Origin: Acidobacteriota bacterium | Lineage (GTDB): Bacteria; Acidobacteriota; Terriglobia; UBA7540 | Direction: 5' to 3' | DNA: 7,328 nt | NCBI GenBank assembly: GCA_003165615.1 | Contig: PLWR01000365.1 | Location: forward strand, 1-7,328 | Shown here: piece by piece, positions 1 through 5,416 of the stretch | Numbering within the stretch: position 1 is the stretch's first letter | Layout: each line of letters opens with the position of its first letter | Program-made: the position numbers and the translations under genes | The notes under the pieces: model-generated | Seen by the model: only the letters and a program-made list of their open reading frames with translations | What the model was told of the DNA's origin: nothing | The model's database searches: none

Positions 1-688
1 GGTGAGCACCGATGAGGTTTACGGAAGCGCTCCTGGCGGAGAAAAGTTTACCGAGGAATCCCTTCTCGCCCCCAACAGCCCTTATGCCGCCAGCAAAGCC
101 GGGGCTGACCTCCTGGCCCGTGCGTACTTCCGAACTTATCGTTTTCCGGTTATCATCACAAGGTGCACAAACAACTATGGTCCCTACCAGTATCCGGAGA
201 AGTTCATCCCCCTGATCATTACTCGTGCCCTTCAGGGGGAGAATATTCCCGTTTATGGGGACGGGTTGCAGATCAGGGATTGGATTCACGTCATGGACCA
301 TTGCGCGGGCCTGGATGCGGTCCTGCACAAGGGCCGGGACGGAGAGGTTTACAATCTGGGCGCTGGGAATGAATGGCCCAATCTGGATATTGCCCGCCGC
401 ATCTTGCAGCTTGTCGGCAAGCCTGATTCCTTGCTGACTTACGTTCAGGATCGCCCCGGGCATGACCGCCGGTACGCCCTGAACAGCGATAAGGCGGAAA
501 AGGAACTGGGGTGGGCGCCGCAAATAACCCTGGAAGACGGACTGAAGCAAACTGTTGACTGGTACCTGTCGAGTGGTGAATGGATCCGGCGAGTGACGGC
601 ACGTGCCTATCGCGCCTACTATCGCCAGCAGTATGATCGCCGGGATTCCACGATGAAGAAAGTGCTCAACCGCGGAGGAAAGAGGTAG
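1..688 (+). CDS. rfbB: dTDP-glucose 4,6-dehydratase, 5'-truncated by window edge
   Basis: Extended short-chain dehydrogenase (NAD-dependent, cytoplasmic) that converts dTDP-glucose to dTDP-4-keto-6-deoxyglucose, the branch point to dTDP-rhamnose and to dTDP-amino sugars. Reading begins at base 2 inside the catalytic STDEVYG motif (Thr3, Asp4 and Glu5 of the visible part), followed by YAASK (Tyr28, Lys32). Further family signatures are TRCTNNYGPYQYPEK, the VYGDGLQIRDWIHVMDH stretch, VYNLGAGNE and DRPGHDRRYALNSDK. The visible 228 codons against a usual 330-355 mean that roughly the first 110-125 residues, with the Rossmann GxxGxxG, lie upstream; the GTG at base 2 is not a real start. The last residues form a basic tail (RAYRAYYRQQYDRR onward) beyond the usual end. 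The stop TAG shares its last base with the GTG start of the next gene, so the two are translationally coupled. The family call is very secure. Confidence 0.96.
   Translation, partial: VSTDEVYGSAPGGEKFTEESLLAPNSPYAASKAGADLLARAYFRTYRFPVIITRCTNNYGPYQYPEKFIPLIITRALQGENIPVYGDGLQIRDWIHVMDHCAGLDAVLHKGRDGEVYNLGAGNEWPNLDIARRILQLVGKPDSLLTYVQDRPGHDRRYALNSDKAEKELGWAPQITLEDGLKQTVDWYLSSGEWIRRVTARAYRAYYRQQYDRRDSTMKKVLNRGGKR
674..678 (+). promoter_or_regulatory. Ribosome binding site for rfbD
   Basis: GGAGG lies 9 bases before the GTG at 688, inside the last codons of rfbB, and is followed by more purines (AAAGAGG). It supports the GTG as the true start and coupling of the two genes. Confidence 0.7.
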
Positions 689-1602
689 TGCGAGTTCTCG
701 TCACCGGCGCCAAAGGGATGTTGGCGAGTGCGCTGCTGCCATGCCTGGAAACTGCGCACGAAGTGGTGGGCGTTGACCTGAGCGATTTTGACATTTCCAG
801 GGAAGCCGCGGTGCAAAAGGCATTCCGGGATCTGCGGCCGGAATTTGTGTATCACCTTGCCGCCTGCACAGACGTGGACGGCTGTGAAGCGAACCCCCAG
901 TTGGCAAGCGAGGTCAACACCCAGGGGACGCGGAATGTGGCGCAATCCTGTGCCGAGGTCGGCGCCGTTTTGCTGTATGTTAGCACCGATTATGTTTTTG
1001 ATGGGTCCGCGGAAAGACCCTACCGGGAGGACGACGCCACCCATCCCCTCGGCGTTTACGGGCAATCGAAGTTGGGGGGCGAACAGCACGTGCAATCGCT
1101 GCTGGAGCGGTACTTCATCGCCAGGACCTCGTGGCTGTATGGTCCGCGCGGCAAGAATTTTGTGGCCACGATTCTCAAGATGGCCCAAGAACGGGATGAG
1201 CTTCGAGTGGTGAGTGACCAGCGGGGCTCGCCGACGTACACGCATCACCTGGCCTCGAAGCTTGCCGAGATGGTGCGCTTCGATGCTTATGGAATCTACC
1301 ACGTGACCGGGGCAGGGAACTGCAGTTGGTTTGAGTTTACGCAGACGATCCTGAAACTGGGGGGATTCGAGCGCGTTCGCGTCGTTCCCATTTCGACCGG
1401 GGAATTGGGACGAAGGGCGCCGCGCCCGGCGAATTCCGTGCTGGAAAACCGCCGCCTGATTGAAAACCATCTGGGTATTCTCCCCCCTTGGACGGAAGGT
1501 TTGGCGGATTACCTTAAGGAGGGGCAACGCTTGGGCGAGTTTGTCTTACCGGAATCCGACCAGCGTGAGAAGTCGGTCCAGCGGGGGGTGACGACGTTAT
1601 GA
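688..1602 (+). CDS. rfbD: dTDP-4-dehydrorhamnose reductase
   Basis: NAD(P)H-dependent reductase of the last step of dTDP-L-rhamnose synthesis, reducing the C4 keto group of dTDP-4-keto-L-rhamnose. The 304 residues match the family length (about 290-300). The N-terminal nucleotide motif is GAKGMLA (residues 7-13), in which the third glycine of the usual GxxGxxG is alanine. The catalytic region is intact: STDYVFDG (Thr100, Asp101) and YGQSK (Tyr124, Lys128), with the normal 24-residue Thr-Tyr spacing. Other family marks are TSWLYGPRGKNFVATIL near residues 148-164 and RPANSVLEN near 249. The GTG start gives only two residues before the first beta strand, as expected, and has a GGAGG 9 bases upstream. 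It overlaps rfbB by 1 base and the next gene by 4 bases (ATGA), so these three genes form one translationally coupled unit. Confidence 0.95.
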   Translation: MRVLVTGAKGMLASALLPCLETAHEVVGVDLSDFDISREAAVQKAFRDLRPEFVYHLAACTDVDGCEANPQLASEVNTQGTRNVAQSCAEVGAVLLYVSTDYVFDGSAERPYREDDATHPLGVYGQSKLGGEQHVQSLLERYFIARTSWLYGPRGKNFVATILKMAQERDELRVVSDQRGSPTYTHHLASKLAEMVRFDAYGIYHVTGAGNCSWFEFTQTILKLGGFERVRVVPISTGELGRRAPRPANSVLENRRLIENHLGILPPWTEGLADYLKEGQRLGEFVLPESDQREKSVQRGVTTL

Positions 1603-2186
1603 CGGGTCCAACTCCCAGGTTGGTGGAGGAACGGGGCGGCATCCGCCTGGTCATCGTGCCTCGCACCCAGCCGGGCTGCGGTGATGTCATCAACAATCCA
1701 CAATCGCCGCAATTGATTCAGGGTATCGAAATCGAGCCGATGACCCAGTATCCGGACGAGCGCGGTTTGTTTGCGGAGCTCTTTCGTTTTGGGGAACCGG
1801 GGATCGGCAGGGATTATGATCCGGCGAATGGCAGCCGGATTCAAGTTTCGTTCACAATATCCTACTCGGGAGTCATCAAGGCGATCCATTACCACTTTGA
1901 GCAAACGGATCTCTGGGCTCCGCTGGCAGGAATGTTCCAGGTTTTCCTTTGCGATCTTCGTGAAGGCTCGCCGACTTGCGGGAAACTGAACACGGTTTTT
2001 GTCGGCGCCCAGCGCCCCTGGAAGTTGCGGATTCCAGCCGGCGTTGGGCACGGCTACAAAGTTGTGGGACCGGACTCCGGGATGCTTGTCTATGCCACCA
2101 ACCGGATCTATAACCCCCAGGACGAGGGGCGAATTCCATTTGACGATCCGGGCATCAACTATGACTGGGTGACGCGGCCAAAGTAG
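1599..2186 (+). CDS. RmlC-like cupin epimerase (dTDP-4-dehydrorhamnose 3,5-epimerase family, divergent)
   Basis: 195-residue protein of the dTDP-sugar 3,5-epimerase cupin family, in the gene position of RmlC. Family marks: DERGLFAELF (53-62), IHYH (96-99), the LREGSPTCGKL segment (120-130), IPAGVGHGYKVVG (145-157) and IYNPQDEGRIPFDDP (170-184). The presumed catalytic His97, His151 of HGY and Tyr171 are present. However, the classic RGLHYQ motif reads KAIHYH, and the lysine that in classic RmlC follows as KLV(R) aligns with Asp104 in QTDLW. That makes it a variant subfamily whose reaction may differ. The role most likely from context is epimerising the RmlB product before RmlD acts; a single-carbon epimerase or an isomerase is possible. 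The ATG overlaps the rfbD stop by 4 bases, and a G-run at 1583-1588 can act as ribosome binding site. The family is secure, the exact reaction is not. Confidence 0.85.
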   Translation: MTGPTPRLVEERGGIRLVIVPRTQPGCGDVINNPQSPQLIQGIEIEPMTQYPDERGLFAELFRFGEPGIGRDYDPANGSRIQVSFTISYSGVIKAIHYHFEQTDLWAPLAGMFQVFLCDLREGSPTCGKLNTVFVGAQRPWKLRIPAGVGHGYKVVGPDSGMLVYATNRIYNPQDEGRIPFDDPGINYDWVTRPK

Positions 2187-2206
2187 CGCGCTCACTTTGA
2201 GCTGCG
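2187..2206 (+). other. Small hairpin after the epimerase gene
   Basis: GCTCA (2190-2194) and TGAGC (2198-2202) pair around a 3-base loop, and CGC (2187-2189) can extend the stem with GCG (2204-2206) across a one-base bulge. It starts directly after the stop codon. No T-run follows, so it is not a convincing terminator; it could be an RNA stability or attenuation element between the rml genes and the reductase gene. Confidence 0.3.
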
Positions 2207-2234
2207 GTGAGAAGTCTACGGCAAAAGGATTGGA

Positions 2235-2242
2235 GAGGGAGG
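2235..2242 (+). promoter_or_regulatory. Ribosome binding site deciding the TTG start
   Basis: GAGGGAGG ends 4 bases before the TTG at 2247. No ATG or GTG gives a better position without cutting into the Rossmann strand that begins two codons later, so this purine run supports TTG as the start. Confidence 0.55.
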
Positions 2243-2246
2243 CATT

Positions 2247-3404
2247 TTGAAGGACGTGGTCGTCATCGGAGCGGGTCCGGCAGGCATCCACGCGGCCTAT
2301 CTATTGGCGCAAGCGGGGCTGGACGTGGTCCTTTTCGAGGCCCAAAGCCGCGTCGGCGACAGGGTTGTCTGCTCGGGCGTCGTCGGTGACGAGGCTTTCC
2401 CTCGCTTTGATCTTCCCACCCAGCCTATTTTGTCAGACATTCGATGCATCCAGGCCATATCGCCCGGGGGGAAGAAGTTGGAGCATCGGACCGATGCTCC
2501 GCTTGCCCAGGTTATCGATAAAGCGGAGTTTAACCGTTCGCTCGCGCAACGCGCCGTCAAGGCCGGAGTGGAATTGCAACTCGGCTGCTGGGTGAATTCC
2601 CTGCAGGTTGAAAAGCATTCGGTGGAAATCCAGTACCGCCACATGGAGGCGGGGCCGGCAAGTCTTCGGGCGCAGGTGGCCGTCATCACCACCGGCGTCA
2701 ATGGTTCCCTGAACCAGGCCTTGGGGTTGGCGCATCCCCGGCAATTCTTGCGGGCCGTGCAAGCTGAAATGTCCCTGCCACCGAATGGTCACGGCAATGC
2801 CACTCGCGTGTTTGTCGGCCAGGGGGTTGCCCCCGGCGCTTTTGGCTGGGAAATCCCTCTGGGCAATAATCGATGGAGGGTGGGGCTGATGACCGAGGAT
2901 AACCCCGATCCTTACTTCGCCAAACTCGTCCAGAGAATCGCCCCCCAAACAGATATTTCAACCTTGCGGATCGATCGAAAAGGGATTGCGCAGGCTGCCG
3001 TGGGCCGCTGCGTGACGGAACGCGTGATCGCCGCCGGTGAAGCCGCCGGACACATCAAAACCACAACGGGTGGAGGCATTTACTACGGGCTCCTCTCCGC
3101 CGAACTGGTGGCGGATGTGCTGATTCGCGCCTTCGGCAGCAAGAACTTCAGCGCCCGGACCTTGGGTGAGTTTGAACGTTATTGGCGATCGACTTTTGGC
3201 AACGAGTTGATGGTCGGCTATTTCGCCCGGAAGCTTGCCAGTCATTTTACGGACGGGCAAATTGATAGATTCTTCGATGCGGCGAATGCCTCGAACCTGC
3301 TGGGTCGACTGAATGGCAAGCTGAAATTCGATTGGCACCACCGTGCGCTGCTGGCGACGTTACGATCCTTGCTGACATTGCCGGGCGGGATGGGCGCCAA
3401 CTGA
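2247..3404 (+). CDS. FAD-dependent oxidoreductase, geranylgeranyl reductase family
   Basis: 385-residue flavoprotein of the geranylgeranyl-reductase (GGR) family, whose members hydrogenate isoprenoid double bonds in chlorophyll side chains, archaeal lipids or polyprenol carriers. Seen: FAD dinucleotide motif GAGPAG (8-13) with the ribose-binding Glu31; a VVCSGVV segment (40-46) at the place of the family's P/RxxCxG substrate-pocket motif; WEIPLGNNRWRVGL (201-214); and the second FAD motif GEAAGHIKTTTGGGIYYG (264-281), where Glu265 stands in place of the Asp of the usual GD. The C-terminal part (about 305-375) is helical and amphipathic, with no clear membrane helix. It starts at TTG with a good ribosome binding site, 60 bp after the epimerase, probably in the same operon. 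The substrate cannot be read from sequence. Alternatives are another FAD-dependent isoprenoid or lipid oxidoreductase, or a monooxygenase-like enzyme. The location beside lipid-carrier glycosylation genes fits polyprenyl-carrier saturation, but that is inference. Confidence 0.85.
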   Translation: MKDVVVIGAGPAGIHAAYLLAQAGLDVVLFEAQSRVGDRVVCSGVVGDEAFPRFDLPTQPILSDIRCIQAISPGGKKLEHRTDAPLAQVIDKAEFNRSLAQRAVKAGVELQLGCWVNSLQVEKHSVEIQYRHMEAGPASLRAQVAVITTGVNGSLNQALGLAHPRQFLRAVQAEMSLPPNGHGNATRVFVGQGVAPGAFGWEIPLGNNRWRVGLMTEDNPDPYFAKLVQRIAPQTDISTLRIDRKGIAQAAVGRCVTERVIAAGEAAGHIKTTTGGGIYYGLLSAELVADVLIRAFGSKNFSARTLGEFERYWRSTFGNELMVGYFARKLASHFTDGQIDRFFDAANASNLLGRLNGKLKFDWHHRALLATLRSLLTLPGGMGAN

Positions 3405-3540
3405 AGGTCACAGGTTACAGGTGACAGGGAACAGGTGAGGCAACCTGCGAACTGAAACCTGATCTGTTACCTCTGCCCTGTAACCTATGCTCTGTAACCT
3501 GTCACCTGGGCTGTAACCTGTGCCCTATAACCTGTAACCT
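3405..3540. repeat. Cluster of short AGGTTACAG / CTGTAACCT repeats in inverted orientation
   Basis: This fills nearly the whole gap between two genes. Exact CTGTAACCT occurs at 3478-3486, 3492-3500, 3511-3519 and 3532-3540, with variants CTGAAACCT (3452-3460) and CTGTTACCT (3464-3472); start-to-start distances are 12, 14, 14, 19 and 21 bases. The first 35 bases carry the opposite orientation (AGGTTACAG at 3412-3420, plus AGGTCACAG and AGGTGACAG variants). The two orientations meet at CAGGT-N6-ACCTG (3432-3447). Bases 3405-3428 are complementary to 3498-3526 apart from one mismatch and a 5-base insertion, so a long hairpin is possible. The array begins directly after a stop codon and ends 4 bases before the next ATG. 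Not a CRISPR: units are too short, with no uniform spacers. Confidence 0.85.
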
Positions 3541-3544
3541 AACC

Positions 3545-5080
3545 ATGCTGAAGCGCCTTTTTGACATTTCGCTCTCCGGGATCGGCTTGATTGTTTCTTC
3601 GCCGATTTGGGCTACGATTGCCATCGCCATTAAGATCGAGGATGGAGGTCCGATCTTCTATGGCCAGCCGCGCGTGGGGAAGGATTGCAAGGAATTCCAA
3701 AGTGTGAAGTTCCGTTCCATGGTGCCGGACTCGGATGCAAAATGGGGGGTCGTTCCGGCCACCGAACGCGACCCGCGGATTACCCGCGTGGGCCGCATTA
3801 TGCGTTCCACGGCCATGGATGAGCTGCCGCAACTTTGGAATATCTTCCGCGGTGATATGAGTTTTGTTGGGCCTCGGCCCGAGTGGACGGAACTGGTGAA
3901 GAAATTTCGAGTGGAAATACCCGGCTTCGACCGCCGGCACGCCGTCACGCCCGGGCTAACGGGAATCGCCCAAATCTACGGCCATAGCGAACTGCCCCGC
4001 CGCCAGAAGCTCCGTTACGACCTGGTTTACATTAAGAGGAGCAGCTTTTGGCTGGACCTTCGCCTGGTTTTCATCTCCTTCCTCGTGACTTTTACCGGAA
4101 AATGGGAAGAGCGCTCAGCCAAGCTTCCGCGCCTGCTGGGGGGCGGCGTGCCTCAAAAAGGCGGGCCGCGCCGGCGGCCAAATCCCCGTGCGAACTGCCA
4201 GTCGTGCGGAGTTAGCCTGAAGTCCAAAGGTCTTTCAGCCGATAAGTCGTTGCGGCCCAATCTCAAGATGGAAGTGCAACCCTTGACCGAGCAGGCGGGA
4301 CTCCCGCCCTGTACCGAGGTTCTCGGAGCCCCCGTACATATTATTGACGTTCAAAATGTCCTGCGCTTGATGGAGCAATGGATCCGGGAGCGTGGCCGGC
4401 CGCATTGGATTGCGGTGACGGGCTCGCACGGCGCGCTTGAGGCGCACAAGCATCCCGAGTTCCGCGCGGTTCTGCATACTGCCGACCTTTCCGTGCCGGA
4501 CGGCCGGTGGGCTGCCCGGTTTGCCGCCAGGAAGATGTCCTGCGCCACCCATCAGGTTCGTGGTGCGGACTTAATGTCCGCATTTTGTGAACTTTCCCGT
4601 CAGAAGGGATTCACCAATTACTTCTATGGCGATACCGATGAAATCCTGGCGCTCGCCAGCGAGCGGTTGAGGCAGGAACACCCTGGAGTTAAGATTATCG
4701 GCGCATACTCGCCGCCTTTTCGCCAGCTTACTCCCGAAGAAGACGCGCAAGTGGTTGATATGATTAATCATGCCAACCCTGATGTGCTTTGGGTGGCGCT
4801 GGGTCTTCCCAAACAAGAGAGGTGGATTGTTGCCCATCGCGACCGCCTCAAAGCGCCCGTGATCGTGGCGATTGGGGCGGCGATCAAATTCCACAGCGGG
4901 AGAGTGGTTCCGGCCCCACGCTGGGCCAGCCAAGCCGGCCTGGAATGGTTCTGGCGTTTGTTGCACGAGCCGCGCACCGTCTGGCGAAGAGCCATGGTCT
5001 ACGGCCCCCAATTCATGGCGCTCTCATTCCTCGATTTGATACGGTACAAGAAGAGGCCGAAAGATATCAAGGGTTTGTAG
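3545..5080 (+). CDS. Bifunctional fusion: initiating sugar transferase (monotopic phosphoglycosyl transferase) and WecG/TagA/CpsF glycosyltransferase
   Basis: 511 residues with two enzyme domains. Residues 1-190 are a small bacterial sugar transferase: MLKRLFDISLSGIGL, a hydrophobic re-entrant helix with Ser19-Pro20, DGGPIFYGQPRVG (33-45), KFRSM (55-59), the catalytic Asp92-Glu93 in AMDELPQLWN, and MSFVGPRPEW (105-114). It would move a sugar phosphate from a nucleotide sugar to polyprenyl phosphate on the inner membrane face. It lacks the extra membrane and Rossmann part of WcaJ/WbaP types. Residues 191-256 are a basic, Gly/Pro-rich linker with Cys218-x-x-Cys221. Residues 257-500 are a GT26 domain: VTGSHGALEAHKHPEF (291-306), VPDG (317-320, likely catalytic Asp319), VRGADLM (338-344), PDVLWVALGLPKQERW (412-427) and AGLEWFWRLLHEPRTVWRR (464-482). 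It would add the second sugar. Where GT26 proteins usually read AAFDF this reads AAIKF (445-449). The start matches family N-termini exactly, yet the 20 bases before it show no Shine-Dalgarno sequence. Confidence 0.92.
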   Translation: MLKRLFDISLSGIGLIVSSPIWATIAIAIKIEDGGPIFYGQPRVGKDCKEFQSVKFRSMVPDSDAKWGVVPATERDPRITRVGRIMRSTAMDELPQLWNIFRGDMSFVGPRPEWTELVKKFRVEIPGFDRRHAVTPGLTGIAQIYGHSELPRRQKLRYDLVYIKRSSFWLDLRLVFISFLVTFTGKWEERSAKLPRLLGGGVPQKGGPRRRPNPRANCQSCGVSLKSKGLSADKSLRPNLKMEVQPLTEQAGLPPCTEVLGAPVHIIDVQNVLRLMEQWIRERGRPHWIAVTGSHGALEAHKHPEFRAVLHTADLSVPDGRWAARFAARKMSCATHQVRGADLMSAFCELSRQKGFTNYFYGDTDEILALASERLRQEHPGVKIIGAYSPPFRQLTPEEDAQVVDMINHANPDVLWVALGLPKQERWIVAHRDRLKAPVIVAIGAAIKFHSGRVVPAPRWASQAGLEWFWRLLHEPRTVWRRAMVYGPQFMALSFLDLIRYKKRPKDIKGL

Positions 5081-5093
5081 GAGGTTAGCCTCC
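5080..5093 (+). terminator. Possible weak terminator hairpin
   Basis: GGAGG and CCTCC pair around the tetraloop TTAG, starting on the last base of the stop codon of the fusion gene. Only a short, interrupted T-run (CGCCTTT) follows, so it may be a weak terminator or simply a hairpin. Confidence 0.3.
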
Positions 5094-5119
5094 CGCCTTT
5101 CCAAGCCTGCGATGACAAG

Positions 5120-5164
5120 CCTGGGTTAAAGGCCCGATGTGCAATGCACACAGGCTGACCCAGG
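5120..5164 (+). other. Nested stem with possible alternative pairing
   Basis: CCTGGGT (5120-5126) pairs with ACCCAGG (5158-5164), enclosing TGTGC-AAT-GCACA (5138-5150). In addition AGCCTG occurs twice (5104-5109 and 5118-5123) and its complement CAGGCT lies at 5151-5156. A competing helix or a pseudoknot is therefore possible. Confidence 0.4.
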
Positions 5165-5203
5165 GCCGGAGGTTCGAGGGGAATTGCCCGCGCTGGCGGT
5201 TAG

Positions 5204-5217
5204 GGGTAAGATTACCC
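5204..5217. other. Perfect palindrome, operator-like
   Basis: GGGTAA (5204-5209) and TTACCC (5212-5217) are perfect inverted repeats separated by two bases. A 2-base loop cannot form a stable RNA hairpin, so a dimeric protein binding site is the more natural reading. It stands about 200 bp before the aminotransferase start. Confidence 0.3.
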
Positions 5218-5262
5218 TGCACTGTGAGAGCAAAATGGAGATTTGGGTGAAACCGTAACTGC

Positions 5263-5292
5263 GGCTTCGAGTGGCAAAACCTCTGGCGAGCC
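5263..5292 (+). other. Imperfect hairpin
   Basis: The segment GGCTTCGAGTGG (5263-5274) pairs with CCTCTGGCGAGCC (5280-5292) through 10 Watson-Crick pairs, one T-T mismatch and two bulges, leaving a CAAAA loop (5275-5279). Confidence 0.3.
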
Positions 5293-5317
5293 CGTTGTGT
5301 GAGCTAAGTGGTCTTGC

Positions 5318-5345
5318 GGGTGGGTCCTTCCACTCTGACCCATCC
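5318..5345 (+). other. 9-bp hairpin with a loop that can pair upstream
   Basis: GGGTGGGTC (5318-5326) pairs with GACCCATCC (5337-5345) over nine pairs including one G-U, around a 10-base loop. The loop holds CCACT (5330-5334), complementary to AGTGG at 5307-5311 just upstream of the stem: the arrangement of a simple pseudoknot. No T-run follows, so it is not a terminator. Confidence 0.45.
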
Positions 5346-5402
5346 TGGGGCTTGACGCGCCCATTGCGTAAAAGTTTTCGGTCTCATCAAATCAAATCAG
5401 GC

Positions 5403-5407
5403 GGAGG
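5403..5407 (+). promoter_or_regulatory. Ribosome binding site for the aminotransferase
   Basis: GGAGG sits 9 bases before the ATG at 5417 and supports that start. Confidence 0.7.
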
Positions 5408-5416
5408 CACCTTGGG

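Larger units (their letters stand above)
5081..5416 (+). other. 336-bp non-coding region with multiple inverted repeats; possible structured leader or ncRNA
   Basis: No convincing gene lies here. The stretch holds several self-complementary segments, listed separately: a nested stem at 5120-5164, a palindrome at 5204-5217, an imperfect hairpin at 5263-5292, and a 9-bp stem at 5318-5345. This density before the aminotransferase gene suggests a structured 5' leader or a small RNA, but I could not match it to a known riboswitch consensus. A remnant of a mobile element is an alternative. No clear sigma-70 promoter was found: TTGACG at 5352-5357 has no acceptable -10 element at the right distance. 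Confidence 0.4.

Noticed and set aside
619..1527. 302-codon minus-strand open frame opposite rfbD
   Set aside because: It is antisense to a gene with intact catalytic motifs, its translation shows no recognisable domain, and long antisense frames are expected in GC-rich genes.
1509..2291. 260-codon minus-strand open frame opposite the epimerase
   Set aside because: No family resemblance or ribosome binding site; the + strand reading has clear cupin epimerase motifs.
3452..3472. ACCTGATCTG, resembling part of the TPP riboswitch core
   Set aside because: It arises from the local CTGTAACCT-like repeats, there is no CTGAGA partner segment, and the downstream gene has nothing to do with thiamine.
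3405..3540. CRISPR array
   Set aside because: Repeat units are only about 9 bases, spacing varies from 12 to 21 bases, orientation switches, and no cas gene is present.
5139..5258. 39-codon open frame from GTG with a weak AAAGG upstream
   Set aside because: No recognisable protein family, an unusual start, and it overlaps the inverted-repeat structures; better explained as non-coding.
5352..5380. Sigma-70 promoter based on TTGACG
   Set aside because: No TATAAT-like hexamer occurs 15-19 bases downstream; the sequence there is AAAGTTTTCGG. A sigma-54 reading also fails on the spacing of GG and GC.
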